Shown: positions 8,869 to 21,221, counted from the first letter of the stretch. The stretch is 35,878 bases of DNA from Elusimicrobiota bacterium (GCA_031264445.1 JAISDW010000036.1:1-35878); one strand, 5' to 3'. Numbers and translations: made by a program. The notes: generated by a model from the sequence alone, not told the origin.

Positions 8869-9351
8869 TTAATTAAGCATGTATCGGTCGTAAATTGTCG
8901 CTCCACCCTTTTCTCTCGCGCCAAAGGATTTACAGGTTCCTCTATTCTCCGTTGTTTTTTCATCGCATACTATACCTGTTCCGGGTTTAAAGGAAAGGTC
9001 AGGAAAATCACTTGTAATGGCAATCAGTTTATATCTAGCATTTGGTTTTTCTATAGCATGGATTGCCCCGTTAGGATCTAAAATATAAGAGTAATGATTG
9101 TTTGGATTAGAGATATCAATTTTTACGTCAAAATCTGTCAATTGCTCAATTGTTGTTGCCGTTGTTCCATAAGTAAGTTTATATCTATCCCAAGCTTCTC
9201 TTAAAGCTTTAAGATTCATAAAGGCTTCCGTTGCTCTGCTTTTTTCAACGGCTTTTTGATATTGCGGCAAAGCAATGGCGGCAAGTATGCCGATTATTAA
9301 AACAACCACTAATAATTCAATTAGAGTAAAACCGTTTTTGGCGGATTTCAT
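8869..9351 (-). CDS. type IV pilin-like prepilin
   Basis: KNGFTLIELLVVVLIIGILAAIALPQYQKAVEKSRATEAF. Confidence 0.93.
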   Translation of the reverse strand: MKSAKNGFTLIELLVVVLIIGILAAIALPQYQKAVEKSRATEAFMNLKALREAWDRYKLTYGTTATTIEQLTDFDVKIDISNPNNHYSYILDPNGAIHAIEKPNARYKLIAITSDFPDLSFKPGTGIVCDEKTTENRGTCKSFGAREKGGATIYDRYMLN

Positions 9352-9390
9352 TGTAGTATCCTCGTAAATTCTAGTATAAACATCTATTCT

Positions 9391-9420
9391 TTTATACTAA
9401 ACTTAATCCTGTTTTTGCAA
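9391..9420 (-). promoter_or_regulatory. putative promoter of pilin 8869..9351
   Basis: Minus strand TTGCAA-18 bp-TATAAA with spacer AAACAGGATTAAGTTTAG, near-identical to the 20662 pilin promoter. Confidence 0.6.
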
Positions 9421-9507
9421 TGAAATTGTAGGATATCAGAAGATAATGGACATTTGATAGTTTAAGCCTTTTTCTTTCTTTAGTAAGGCGGGCGCTATGC
9501 ACCTGTC

Positions 9508-9689
9508 GTTTTCTCCCTTTCGTAAAGGGAGTACCGGCGCAGGGACAATTGTCCCGAAGCCGGGGAGGGATTTAATATTTCCGTTATTAAAAAGAGCCAT
9601 TTGCAGTTTTACAACTCTACAGACATTAAATCCCTCGCCCGCCTTCACTTCGCTACGGCGTGGCTCTCCCTTTACGAAAGGGAGAAAAC
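9508..9689. repeat. MITE-like intergenic element, family A, full copy 1 (182 bp)
   Basis: Termini GTTTTCTCCCTTTCGTAAAGGGAG ... CTCCCTTTACGAAAGGGAGAAAAC are inverted repeats; interior homologous to the reverse complement of 23538..23712. Confidence 0.85.
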
Positions 9690-9754
9690 AACCTTTACAA
9701 AAGAGAAAAACCCTTTCGCAATTGATAATCAGGCCTGGGCGGGGATAGCGGTAT

Positions 9755-10171
9755 TTACAGCTTCGGATGTTTGGATTTTACTTTCAGCAGCAGGAGGGCT
9801 TTCTTGATTTCCATCTCGGCAAGTTCCATGTCAATATCGCTGTCATGCGCGCTTAGCGCGGCTTTGGCTTTGACAAGTTTTTGCCTTTCTTCTTCAATAT
9901 CAATTTCGTCTTCAAGCGCGGCGTCCTCGGCAAAGACGGAGACATTATTATGCTCAATCTCCGCCAGGCCGCCCATGACGGCAAAAGTGCCTTCCTGCGC
10001 GCCGTCTTTATACCGCAAAACGCCGTAATTGAGTTTGGCCACATATTGTATGTGCCCGGGCAGCACGCCCATTTCCCCGTTACAGGCAGGCAGGGCGACA
10101 AAATCCACCCGTTTATCCAGCACGGGCCGCTGCGGCGTAATTATTTGCAGTCTTAATTTATTTTGACCCAT
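9755..10171 (-). CDS. atpC: ATP synthase F1 epsilon subunit
   Basis: LRLQIITPQRPVLDKRVDFVALPACNGEMGVLPGHIQYVAKLNYGVLRY; last gene of the atp operon. Confidence 0.95.
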   Translation of the reverse strand: MGQNKLRLQIITPQRPVLDKRVDFVALPACNGEMGVLPGHIQYVAKLNYGVLRYKDGAQEGTFAVMGGLAEIEHNNVSVFAEDAALEDEIDIEEERQKLVKAKAALSAHDSDIDMELAEMEIKKALLLLKVKSKHPKL

Positions 10172-10754
10172 TTTCTTTCTTTATAATCTTTTGTATTTTT
10201 GGTATTTTAATTGACGAAACTTTGTCTACAAAAGATTGCTTATTATTTATTACATCTACTATTCCGCCTTTACCGTCGTATTCTCGGAACGCAAATTGAT
10301 ATGAAATCAAAGAACCGTCTATTATCGCAAACTTAAAAACGTTAAACTCCGCGATTTTTCCATCCGGCGTCCAAGTGAAAAAATCAATCATCGCTTCATT
10401 TTTATCTTCGGCAAGATATGTTTTGTATTTTGCTTGCGGATTTGAAGCTAGCAGGTTCTGAGATGTTACTAATGCCATTTGTTCAGGAGCATGTTTAGAA
10501 ACAGCAACGCCATAATCTCTTATTGCCACCATTTTAATCCAGCGTTCAAGAGTATCGCCTTTTCTTAAATACTCGTTAAGCCATTTTGGATTGTAGTTTT
10601 CCCCACCGTCTGAATAAGCAAGCGCGTAAGTTTCGCCGTCAAAAGAAACCGTTGAGGTTGTAGAAGCAGTCTCATTTTTTTTAGATGCATTTTGAGCAAA
10701 GGCAATGCCCACAAACAAAACGCCGCACAAAATAACTGTTAATGTTTTTTTCAT
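10158..10754 (-). CDS. exported hypothetical protein inside the atp operon
   Basis: MKKTLTVILCGVLFVGIAFAQ signal peptide; 198 aa; 3' end overlaps the atpC start by 14 nt. Confidence 0.8.
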   Translation of the reverse strand: MKKTLTVILCGVLFVGIAFAQNASKKNETASTTSTVSFDGETYALAYSDGGENYNPKWLNEYLRKGDTLERWIKMVAIRDYGVAVSKHAPEQMALVTSQNLLASNPQAKYKTYLAEDKNEAMIDFFTWTPDGKIAEFNVFKFAIIDGSLISYQFAFREYDGKGGIVDVINNKQSFVDKVSSIKIPKIQKIIKKENGSK

Positions 10755-10773
10755 GCATTTTCTCCTGTAAGTT

Positions 10774-13129
<2,356 letters not shown>

Positions 13130-13131
13130 GG

Positions 13132-14061
13132 CTACCTTCTTCCGGCCCTTGTTTCCAGAAAGTCAACGTATTCGGCTATGCCCTTTTCAAGAGTGTAATC
13201 TGGGGAATAGCCCGTCTTTTCCGTCGTGCAGGAAATATCGGCCTGCGTTTTAAGCTGGTAGAAGCTGTAAGGGTTTTCTATATAATCCGTGCTCAGGTTT
13301 TTGCCCAGCTCGTTATTGAGGCACTTGATAATATCGTTGAAATTGCGCGGTATGCCGGTGCCGACGTTTACAACGCAGGATTCTTTGGCATTGTTAAGCG
13401 CGCACAGATTGGCTTTTACGACGTCCCTGATATAAATGAAATCCCGTTCCTGCTCGCCCGATTTAAAAATTCTGGGGTTATTGTCTTTGCGTATCTGATT
13501 GTAGAGCTGGTATATCATGCTTGCGGTTTTGCCTTTATGGAATTCCCCCGGGCCGTACACGTTGAAATAGCGCAGCCCGACGATAACCATATCGCTGTTT
13601 GCGGCGGCGTACTGGCGGGCCACGTTATCCATAACGGCTTTGGAGAAGCCGTAAATATTTTCCGGCGCGGCTGGCTGGGAAATTTTCATCGGGCACTCCC
13701 CGTTGCCGTAAACCGCGGCCGAGGACGCGTAAATCACGCGCCTGATTTGGTTTTTTGCCGCGTAATTTAAAAGATTTTTAAAGGCTTCCACGTTTTTTTC
13801 CATCATCAGCTTCTGGTCGTGGATATCCGTATCAGTAATGGCCGCCTGGTGGAAGATAGCGTCGTAATAAGCGTCCGGCGGGAGTTTTTCCGCAAGGTCC
13901 GCGGCAATAACGTCGCCGGAGAACCCGATAAGATTTTTAAAACTGCCGGAGGAGAAATCGTCAACCACCGTCACATTGTGGCCCTGTTTCAGCAGTTCCG
14001 CCGTCAGATTGCCGCCTATAAAACCGGCGCCGCCAGTTATAAGATATTTTTTTGTGGTCAT
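13132..14061 (-). CDS. NAD-dependent sugar-nucleotide epimerase, HldD-like (ADP-heptose 6-epimerase type)
   Basis: [20 protein letters not shown] Rossmann motif, YGFSK YxxxK motif, [40 protein letters not shown]. Confidence 0.85.
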   Translation of the reverse strand: MTTKKYLITGGAGFIGGNLTAELLKQGHNVTVVDDFSSGSFKNLIGFSGDVIAADLAEKLPPDAYYDAIFHQAAITDTDIHDQKLMMEKNVEAFKNLLNYAAKNQIRRVIYASSAAVYGNGECPMKISQPAAPENIYGFSKAVMDNVARQYAAANSDMVIVGLRYFNVYGPGEFHKGKTASMIYQLYNQIRKDNNPRIFKSGEQERDFIYIRDVVKANLCALNNAKESCVVNVGTGIPRNFNDIIKCLNNELGKNLSTDYIENPYSFYQLKTQADISCTTEKTGYSPDYTLEKGIAEYVDFLETRAGRR

Positions 14062-15581
14062 TTTATGTTCTCCTTAAAGACGGGCCTGAACTCGTCCAAC
14101 AAAGCTTTTATTTTGGTTTTTAGCGCGTCGTCCATCTGCGCGGCGGTTTTGATTTCCTTCAATAACTGCGGCGCTTTTACGCGGGCATAGCTTATAAGTT
14201 CCTTTTCAAAAGCGGCGACTGCGCCGACGGGTATATCGTCCACGTAGCCGCTGGTGCCGGCAAACAGCGATAAAACCTGCTCCTCTGTCAGCATGGGGCT
14301 GTACTGCGGCTGCTTGAGAAGTTCCTTCATACGCGCGCCGCGCGCCAGCTGCTGCTGGGATTCTTTATCCAGCTCACTGCCGAACTGCGAAAAACTTTCC
14401 AGTTCCTGATACTGCGCCAAATCTATGCGCAATGTGCCGGAAACCGCGCGCATGGCTTTTTTCTGCGCGCTGCCGCCCACGCGAGAAACGGATAAACCCA
14501 CGTCCACCGCCGGCTTAACGCCCGCGCGGAAGATATTGGAGTCAAGGTAAATCTGCCCGTCCGTTATGGAAATAACGTTTGTGGGTATATACGCCGAAAT
14601 ATCATTGGCCTGCGTCTCAATAATCGGCAAAGCGGTTATGGAGCCGCCGCCGTTTTTGTCGCTCAGTTTACAGGCGCGCTCCAGCAAACGCGAATGCAGA
14701 TAAAAGACGTCGCCCGGGTAAGCCTCGCGCCCGGGGGGGCGGCGCAGCAGCAGAGACATCTGCCTGTAAGCCTGCGCGTGTTTGGAAAGGTCGTCATAAA
14801 CAATAAGCACGTCTTTGCCTTTCCACATAAAATATTCAGCCATGGCGGTAGCGGCATAAGGCGCGGCGTACAGCAGCGAAGCGGCGTCCGCCGCGGCCGC
14901 GCAGACAACTATAGTATAAGGCATGGCGCCGCTGTCGGCCAAAGTTTGCACCGCCTGCGCCACCGTGCTTTGCTTCTGGCCTATTGCGACATAGATGCAG
15001 ATTACGCCTTCGCCCTGCTGCTTCTGGTTTAAAATTGCGTCTATGGCAATAGCGGTCTTGCCGGTCTGGCGGTCGCCTATAATAAGCTCGCGCTGGCCTT
15101 TGCCTATGGGCACCATGGCGTCTATGGCTTTAAGGCCGGTTTGCAGCGGCTGTTTGACGGGCTGGCGCTCCACAACGCCCGGGGCGACTATTTCCATGGG
15201 GCGGGTTTCCGTGGTTGCGGGCGCGGGTTTGCCGTCAAGCGGCTCACCCAGCGGGTTCACAACGCGGCCAAGCAGCGCTTCGCCCACGGGTATGCTGATT
15301 ACTTTGCCCGTGCGTTTTACGAGCTCGCCCTCTTTTACCAGGCTGTCGTCGCCCAGCAAAACGCAGCCGATATTATCGTATTCCAAATTTAAAACAAGCC
15401 CTTTTATGCCCGATTCAAAATCCAGCAGCTCGCCCGCGACGGCGTTACTCAGGCCGTAAACCCTGGCGATGCCGTCGCCCGCGCTGATTACGCTGCCGGC
15501 TTCGCTGAGCTGCGCCGAGGGGACAAAATTTTCTATTTCGCTTTTTATGATGGAAGATATTTCATCAGGTCTTATTGCCAT
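14058..15581 (-). CDS. atpA: ATP synthase F1 alpha subunit
   Basis: [19 protein letters not shown] Walker [34 protein letters not shown]. Confidence 0.98.
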   Translation of the reverse strand: MAIRPDEISSIIKSEIENFVPSAQLSEAGSVISAGDGIARVYGLSNAVAGELLDFESGIKGLVLNLEYDNIGCVLLGDDSLVKEGELVKRTGKVISIPVGEALLGRVVNPLGEPLDGKPAPATTETRPMEIVAPGVVERQPVKQPLQTGLKAIDAMVPIGKGQRELIIGDRQTGKTAIAIDAILNQKQQGEGVICIYVAIGQKQSTVAQAVQTLADSGAMPYTIVVCAAAADAASLLYAAPYAATAMAEYFMWKGKDVLIVYDDLSKHAQAYRQMSLLLRRPPGREAYPGDVFYLHSRLLERACKLSDKNGGGSITALPIIETQANDISAYIPTNVISITDGQIYLDSNIFRAGVKPAVDVGLSVSRVGGSAQKKAMRAVSGTLRIDLAQYQELESFSQFGSELDKESQQQLARGARMKELLKQPQYSPMLTEEQVLSLFAGTSGYVDDIPVGAVAAFEKELISYARVKAPQLLKEIKTAAQMDDALKTKIKALLDEFRPVFKENIK

Positions 15582-15585
15582 TTTT

Positions 15586-16110
15586 TCACTTTCCCGTTAA
15601 AATTTTTGACAGCTGCCGCACGCGGCCCAGCGCGCTTGCGTCTATCAGTATATCGCCGCTGCTCACGCGCGCGCCGGCCAGAAGCTCGGGCTTGTTTTCA
15701 TACGAAGCCTCCACCCGGCCGCCCAGCAAACGCGCCAAAGCCCGCTCAAAATCCGCGTCCGGCGCGGGCATTGCGGCTGTCTGGATTAAAGCGCGCCTGA
15801 CGCCCTGCCTCGCGTCAAGCATGTTTTGCAGTTCTTTCATAATCAGCGGCGCGAGCGCAAAACGCTTGTGAGCCGTCAAAACTTTTATAAAATTTTCCGC
15901 CGCGCTGCGGCCCGCGCAAACCCGCGCAAGAAAGGCCAGCTTTACGCTTTGGGCGATTACCGGATTATTAAGATAATCCGCAGCCGGCGCAAGCGCGTCA
16001 AGCAATCCCCGCAAAGCCTGCAGATTGGCCCGCGCGTCCGCCGCGCCGGCGGCGACGGCGTCGTAAGCGCGCGCGTATTTGCGTGCTAAAAATAAATTGC
16101 CTTGCTTCAT
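15586..16110 (-). CDS. atpH: ATP synthase F1 delta subunit
   Basis: [11 protein letters not shown]...C-terminal [26 protein letters not shown]; operon position. Confidence 0.93.
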   Translation of the reverse strand: MKQGNLFLARKYARAYDAVAAGAADARANLQALRGLLDALAPAADYLNNPVIAQSVKLAFLARVCAGRSAAENFIKVLTAHKRFALAPLIMKELQNMLDARQGVRRALIQTAAMPAPDADFERALARLLGGRVEASYENKPELLAGARVSSGDILIDASALGRVRQLSKILTGK

Positions 16111-16598
16111 TTTTCAATATCTTTGAGCAGGTCGCGCGCAATCTGCCCGCCGTTTTCGGCGGCGGCTTCCCGGCCGATTATTTTCTTCACGGCCAGAAGC
16201 GCGATTTCCGCAAACTCTTTTTTAAGCCGCTGCGAGGCTTTATCCGCGTCCGCTGCGGTCTGCACGCGCGCGGCTTCAACCAGCGCGGCGGCGCGGGTTT
16301 TGGCTTCGTCAAGGATTTCCTGTTTTTGCAGCTCGCCCAGCGCGGCGGCTTCTTTGAGTTTTTGCGCGCTCTGCGCGGCGATATCGTCAAGCCGCGCTTT
16401 TAAATCTTCTTTTATTTTCTGCGCGTCTTCATTGGCTTTGCGGGCGTTTTCTATATCGGCGGCGACTTTGCTTTCCCGCGCGTCAAGCGCGGCGACGAGC
16501 GGCTTCCACGCGAATTTGGCCAGCAAAAACGCCAGAATTAAAAAATTAACCGCCGTCCAGAAAGTAAGCCCCCAGTCAGGCTTAAACAGAGCTTCCAT
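16107..16598 (-). CDS. atpF: ATP synthase Fo b subunit
   Basis: PDWGLTFWTAVNFLILAFLLAKFAWKPLVAALDARESKVAADIENA. Confidence 0.95.
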   Translation of the reverse strand: MEALFKPDWGLTFWTAVNFLILAFLLAKFAWKPLVAALDARESKVAADIENARKANEDAQKIKEDLKARLDDIAAQSAQKLKEAAALGELQKQEILDEAKTRAAALVEAARVQTAADADKASQRLKKEFAEIALLAVKKIIGREAAAENGGQIARDLLKDIEK

Positions 16599-16610
16599 AC
16601 CGATTCCTTA

Positions 16611-16838
16611 TTATTTCGTTACCATCATAAAGCAAATGATAAGGCCGAAGAAAGTGGCCCCTTCAACCAGCGCGGCCGCGATAATCATGGTAACGCGCGC
16701 AGTGTTGGCGACTTCCGGCTGGCGGCCAGTGGCCTCCAGTGCGGCCACGCCGATTTTGCCGATTCCCAGCGCGCCGCCTATAACGGCCAGGCCGGCCCCC
16801 AGGCCGGCGGCAACATATTTAAGTGCTTCAAGTTCCAT
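16611..16838 (-). CDS. atpE: ATP synthase Fo c subunit
   Basis: 75 aa two-helix hairpin, GRQPE loop, IIAAALVEGATFFGLI with the ion-carrier Glu. Confidence 0.96.
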   Translation of the reverse strand: MELEALKYVAAGLGAGLAVIGGALGIGKIGVAALEATGRQPEVANTARVTMIIAAALVEGATFFGLIICFMMVTK

Positions 16839-16863
16839 AAAATCCTCCTTTGATATTTACAAA

Positions 16864-17610
16864 TTAATGAGCATGCATTTGCAGGCCGGTGAAAATGGCC
16901 GTCAAAAGCGTGAACACATAAGCCTGTATGGCCGCGACAAGCAGCTCAAGCAGGCTTACAAAAAGCGTCATGAACAAAACCGGCCCCGTCGCCGCAATGC
17001 CGGCCGCCGCGCTGCGCGCGCCCATAAGGAAAATGAAAGAAAACAACCCCAGCAGCACCATATGCCCGGCGGCCATGTTCGCAAACAAACGCACCGCGAG
17101 CACAAAAACCCTTATGAGCAGGCTTGCGGCCTCCAGCGGGAAGATAATCGGCACCAGCGGCCACGGCACGCCGGAGGGTACGAAAGTTTTCAAAAACCCG
17201 CCGAGGCCGTTTTCCCTTATGCTGAGGCCGGTTATGAGCAGCCCGCTTACCAAAGCAAGCCCGAGCGTGACGGAAATATTTGCCGTTATTGTGCTGCTCA
17301 AAGGCACAAGGCCGAGGTAGTTTGCAAACAACAGAAAGACTAGCATCGTGCAGAAAAACGGCGTAAAATTTTTGCCTTCTTCGCCGAGGTTCGGCAGCAC
17401 GATGTCGTCGCGCACGAAGGCGACAAAAAAATCAGCGGCGGTTCTTATGCGCCCGCCTTTGAGTCGCAAAACCAAAGGCAGCAGAACAAGCAAAGCGGCG
17501 CTTATCCCGAGCATATACAGCGCATGCACGGTAATGCCAAGCTCCAGCCCGAAGATGCGCAGGGTTAAAGCGTGGTCAAGAATATGATGGGATAAAATTT
17601 CTTCTATCAT
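16864..17610 (-). CDS. atpB: ATP synthase Fo a subunit
   Basis: VRLFANMAAGHMVLLGL with the conserved Arg; hydrophobic; operon position. Confidence 0.96.
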   Translation of the reverse strand: MIEEILSHHILDHALTLRIFGLELGITVHALYMLGISAALLVLLPLVLRLKGGRIRTAADFFVAFVRDDIVLPNLGEEGKNFTPFFCTMLVFLLFANYLGLVPLSSTITANISVTLGLALVSGLLITGLSIRENGLGGFLKTFVPSGVPWPLVPIIFPLEAASLLIRVFVLAVRLFANMAAGHMVLLGLFSFIFLMGARSAAAGIAATGPVLFMTLFVSLLELLVAAIQAYVFTLLTAIFTGLQMHAH

Positions 17611-17613
17611 TTT

Positions 17614-17817
17614 TTATCTGCCCGCGGCTGAGCGCGCGGATCTGACTACCAGATACAGCGCCAGCGCAAAAGCGGCGCAACAGCATAGAATCAAAAGCCA
17701 GGGGGAGGTGTTATACCGCTTATCCAGCCACTGCCCGCCGAAGAAGCCCGCGCACATAACAAGCGCAAACTCCACGCCGAGGCCGGCTATGATATAATGG
17801 TCGTTTTTTTTGAGCAT
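17614..17817 (-). CDS. AtpZ/AtpI-like small membrane protein
   Basis: GLGVEFALVMCAGFFGGQWLDKRYNTSPWLLILCCCAAFALALYLVVR, at the head of the atp operon. Confidence 0.8.
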   Translation of the reverse strand: MLKKNDHYIIAGLGVEFALVMCAGFFGGQWLDKRYNTSPWLLILCCCAAFALALYLVVRSARSAAGR

Positions 17818-17851
17818 ACAGCCTACAAGCCTACATTACAATACTACCAAA

Positions 17852-19030
17852 TTATAAAAGACATTTAAAGATATCCAGATGTTTTTCCAGCTCGGCGGTG
17901 ATTAAAAAATGCTCGCGGACGTATTCATGCCCGTTCCTGCCGAGCCTGCGCGCAAGCGCGGGATTCTGCAAAATTTCCAGCACGGCGGCGGCGCAGGTTT
18001 TGGCGTCGCGGCACAGCAGGCCGGTTTTGTCATGCTTAATCTGCAGCGGTATGCCGCCCACGTCGCTTGCCACCACGGGCCGCGCTTTCCACAAAGCTTC
18101 TGTTATGGCAAGGCCGAAACTCTCGCTCAGCGATTTTTGCACAATAACGTCGCTTATACTTTGCAGCGCGGCTATTTTATAATCCTGTTTATCAATCGCC
18201 ATAATAAAAATATCCGCTTCGCCGGCGGCGTATTTTTGCAGCGCGTCAAAATTAGCCTGCGAATCCGTATCCTCGCGCGCGTGCCCGCCCGCAAGCACAA
18301 GCGAACACGGCATCTGCCCGCGCACCAGACGGAAGGCGTCTATCACGCCGAATGGGTCTTTGGTTTTATCAAAGCGGCCAACCTGCGTAATCAGCGGCCT
18401 GTCCGAAGGAATTTTAAATTCTTTAAGGACTTTCACGGCTTCTTCGCGCGGGACAAAAGTATTCTTTACCGTGCACGGGTCTATTGAAGGCGGGATATAA
18501 AAAATATTTCCCTTAAGTTCCCTGTGAAAGGAAGGATGCGTAAAAATAATCGCGTCGCAGGCTTCTATATAAGGTTTAAAAAATTCCCAGACTTTGCGGT
18601 TCGCGCCTGAAATATCAAAATGGCAGCGGTAAATTTTTTTGGCGGGGCTGTACTCTGCCGCGATAAGGCCCGGGTGGTCGTTAAGGTAAAGCGCGTCATA
18701 TCCGCAGTCGTCAAAATCCAGCTCCTGCGAGAGGCGGGCAAAGCGTTTGAGTTCGGCGTCGCTCACGCTTTCATAGCTGAAACACAAAGCATTGGTTATT
18801 TTTTTTGAGAGCGCAAAAAACTCGTCGCCGGCAATAATATTTTCCCAGCCGGAACACAGGCCCAGCTGGTTAAAATAACCGTTGACGCGTCCGATTACCT
18901 CTGAAACGCCGCTGCCGTATCTGCCCGCGGTGATGATATTAAGACGCAGGCCGGCCGCGGCCTTATATTCCTGCAGCAGGCGCGAGGTGCCAACCCCGCA
19001 GACTTCCTGCAGTTTCGCCAAATTACCCAT
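17852..19030 (-). CDS. GT4 glycosyltransferase, trehalose-synthase (TreT)-like
   Basis: VGRFDKTKDPFGVIDAF, VQKSLSESFGLAITEALWKARPVVASDVGGIPLQI; start MGNLAKLQEVCG. Confidence 0.85.
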   Translation of the reverse strand: MGNLAKLQEVCGVGTSRLLQEYKAAAGLRLNIITAGRYGSGVSEVIGRVNGYFNQLGLCSGWENIIAGDEFFALSKKITNALCFSYESVSDAELKRFARLSQELDFDDCGYDALYLNDHPGLIAAEYSPAKKIYRCHFDISGANRKVWEFFKPYIEACDAIIFTHPSFHRELKGNIFYIPPSIDPCTVKNTFVPREEAVKVLKEFKIPSDRPLITQVGRFDKTKDPFGVIDAFRLVRGQMPCSLVLAGGHAREDTDSQANFDALQKYAAGEADIFIMAIDKQDYKIAALQSISDVIVQKSLSESFGLAITEALWKARPVVASDVGGIPLQIKHDKTGLLCRDAKTCAAAVLEILQNPALARRLGRNGHEYVREHFLITAELEKHLDIFKCLL

Positions 19031-19164
19031 AAAACAATTGTAGAATTTTTTGACGGGAAGATAAACGCCGGATATCATTGGACTTTTGCTCCAGAAACTG
19101 CTATAACTTAATTAAACTAGGGTTGGGTCCGTACGCGCGCAATAAAAAATTCAGGGGTGAATTT

Positions 19165-20634
19165 ATGAGAACAAATCCTCATGTTCTTGAAATAAATACG
19201 CATATTTGGTTCCGCACTCTGCAAAGAAACGGCAACGGTTCGCCGCAGACTTTAGCCGACGTGCCGCAGGAAGGCCTGCTTTCAATAAAAAAGCTCGGCT
19301 TTGACGCCGTATGGCTTATGGGCGTGTGGCTGGAAAGCCCCGCCTCCCGACAAATAGCCCGCAATGACAAAGCGATAAACGACTATCTGCAAAAAGTCCG
19401 CCCGGGGTACAGCAGGGAAGATATAATGGGCTCGCAGTATTCCATTTACGGCTATGACGTGCACCCGTTCCTCGGCGGAAACGAAGCTCTGCTGAAATTA
19501 AAAAAACGCCTCAATGACATGGGCATCGCGCTGATTCTGGATTTCGCGGGCAATCATTTATCCGTTGACCATCCGCTTACGCTGAGCGAGCCGGAAATTT
19601 TTGTGCGCTCCCAGGGCGAGCCGCAGGATAAAACGCTTTTCTTCCAAACCAAAAACGGCGACTGGCTTGCCCACGGCAAGGACCCGTATTTCCCGCCGTG
19701 GACGGATACCGCGCAAATAAACCATTTCAACCCGAAGGCGCGCAAATTCCTGACTGACAGTTTGCTGAAAATATCCAAACTCTGCGACGGGCTGCGCTGC
19801 GATATGGTAATGCTGATGCTAAATAAAGTTTTCAAAGACGCCTGGGGCCGCTTCGTCAGCGAGCCCGCCCCGCAGGAAGAATTCTGGCCGCAGGCTATCG
19901 CCGAGGTTAAAGCAAACGCGCCGCTGTTCGTCTTCAGCGCGGAGGTTTACTGGGGCCTTGAATGGGAAGTGCAGGAAAGCGGTTTTGATTATACCTACGA
20001 CAAAATTCTTTACGACAGGCTTTTGATGTCCTCCCCGCAGGATATCCTGGGCCATCTGAACGCGGAGCACCTGTATCAGAAGCGTTCTATCCGCTTTATT
20101 TCAAACCATGACGAGCAGACGCCCTCAACCGCCTTCGGCGTGGAAAAATCAAAAGCGGCGGCGGCCGTCATGTCAACAATATCGGGCATGAAACTTTTTA
20201 CCATACCGCAGCTCTGGGGAGTCAAAGAACGCTTTCCGATACAGTATATCACCAAAGGCTTTGAAGTCAACCGCGATATTTTTAATTTCTACAATAAGCT
20301 GCTCGCAATAGTCAACGACCCGTGCTTCCACGGCGGGCAGGTTGCTTTGAAGCGCATACGCCCCGTAAGCGACGATGACCAGACTTCCGCAAATATCATG
20401 GCCTGGGCGTGGACGCAGTTTACCACCTGCAAAATAGTCGCGATCAACTACAGCAATGCGCCGGCGCGCTGCCTGCTGCCCATAGACAAGGTCCCGCAGA
20501 GCGCGATGCTGCCCATAACCGAGGAGTTTACGCAGCAGGTGCTGCGCGTGCCCACGGACGAAGCCAAAAAAACCGGCCTGCGGCTGGAGCTTAAGCCCTA
20601 TGAATGTAAAATTTTCACATCGGAGTTTTGTTAA
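19165..20634 (+). CDS. GH13 alpha-amylase-family glycoside hydrolase
   Basis: LGFDAVWLMGVW, DFAGNH, DGLRCDMVMLM (nucleophile Asp), FSAEVYW (acid Glu), FISNHDEQ (third Asp); RBS AGGGGTGA upstream of ATG 19165. Confidence 0.88.
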   Translation: MRTNPHVLEINTHIWFRTLQRNGNGSPQTLADVPQEGLLSIKKLGFDAVWLMGVWLESPASRQIARNDKAINDYLQKVRPGYSREDIMGSQYSIYGYDVHPFLGGNEALLKLKKRLNDMGIALILDFAGNHLSVDHPLTLSEPEIFVRSQGEPQDKTLFFQTKNGDWLAHGKDPYFPPWTDTAQINHFNPKARKFLTDSLLKISKLCDGLRCDMVMLMLNKVFKDAWGRFVSEPAPQEEFWPQAIAEVKANAPLFVFSAEVYWGLEWEVQESGFDYTYDKILYDRLLMSSPQDILGHLNAEHLYQKRSIRFISNHDEQTPSTAFGVEKSKAAAAVMSTISGMKLFTIPQLWGVKERFPIQYITKGFEVNRDIFNFYNKLLAIVNDPCFHGGQVALKRIRPVSDDDQTSANIMAWAWTQFTTCKIVAINYSNAPARCLLPIDKVPQSAMLPITEEFTQQVLRVPTDEAKKTGLRLELKPYECKIFTSEFC

Positions 20635-20661
20635 AAACGCCGGCCGGCCTGGCAGGAGTTT

Positions 20662-21183
20662 TTACGGCATTTTATACAAATTCCAGCCCCCGTTGTCGCT
20701 TTGGTATAAGGCGGCATTATACAGGGTTTTGCACATGCCGTCCGGGACGGATGCGGCGTTAATGCAGAAAACCTGCCCGTTGGAATAGGCAAAACCGCTG
20801 AGTTTATATTTGCCGGAGGAGCGGACAATCACAACCGAGCTATACCAAAAGGGATCAGGGTGGTTGCTTATCACGTAATCAAAATACTGCCCTCCCAAGA
20901 TGCCGCCCGCAGCGTGCGCCATGATTCCCGCCACGGTTGGATTTTCCGTTGTATTCGGAATGCTTATGTCAAAATTCGCAAAAGTGAGCGACGGGCCGCC
21001 GGTGGCAAGTTTATAAAAATCCTGCGCGCGGCCCAGTGTGCCTATAAGGGTAAGGGCCTCTGCGAAGCGTCTCTTTTCCACCGCTTTTTGGTATTGCGGC
21101 AGCGCGACAGCGGCAAGAATGCCGATAATTAAAACAACGACTAATAACTCAATTAGAGTAAAAGCCTTTTTGTTGAATTTCAT
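20662..21183 (-). CDS. type IV pilin-like prepilin
   Basis: KKAFTLIELLVVVLIIGILAAVALPQYQKAVEKRRFAEALTLI. Confidence 0.93.
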   Translation of the reverse strand: MKFNKKAFTLIELLVVVLIIGILAAVALPQYQKAVEKRRFAEALTLIGTLGRAQDFYKLATGGPSLTFANFDISIPNTTENPTVAGIMAHAAGGILGGQYFDYVISNHPDPFWYSSVVIVRSSGKYKLSGFAYSNGQVFCINAASVPDGMCKTLYNAALYQSDNGGWNLYKMP

Positions 21184-21221
21184 TGTAGTCTCCTCTGGGA
21201 TTTAAAAATAAATGTCTCTTT

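Noticed and set aside
9436-9807. Small ORFs of 68-83 aa between the pilin and atpC
   Set aside because: Lie mostly in the family A repeat element; peptides echo the repeat (LPLRKGEN, SFSPFRKGS).
16102-17343. 413 aa + strand ORF across the atpF-atpE-atpB region
   Set aside because: Antisense to three recognisable ATP synthase genes; Ser/Ala/Arg-rich shadow translation.
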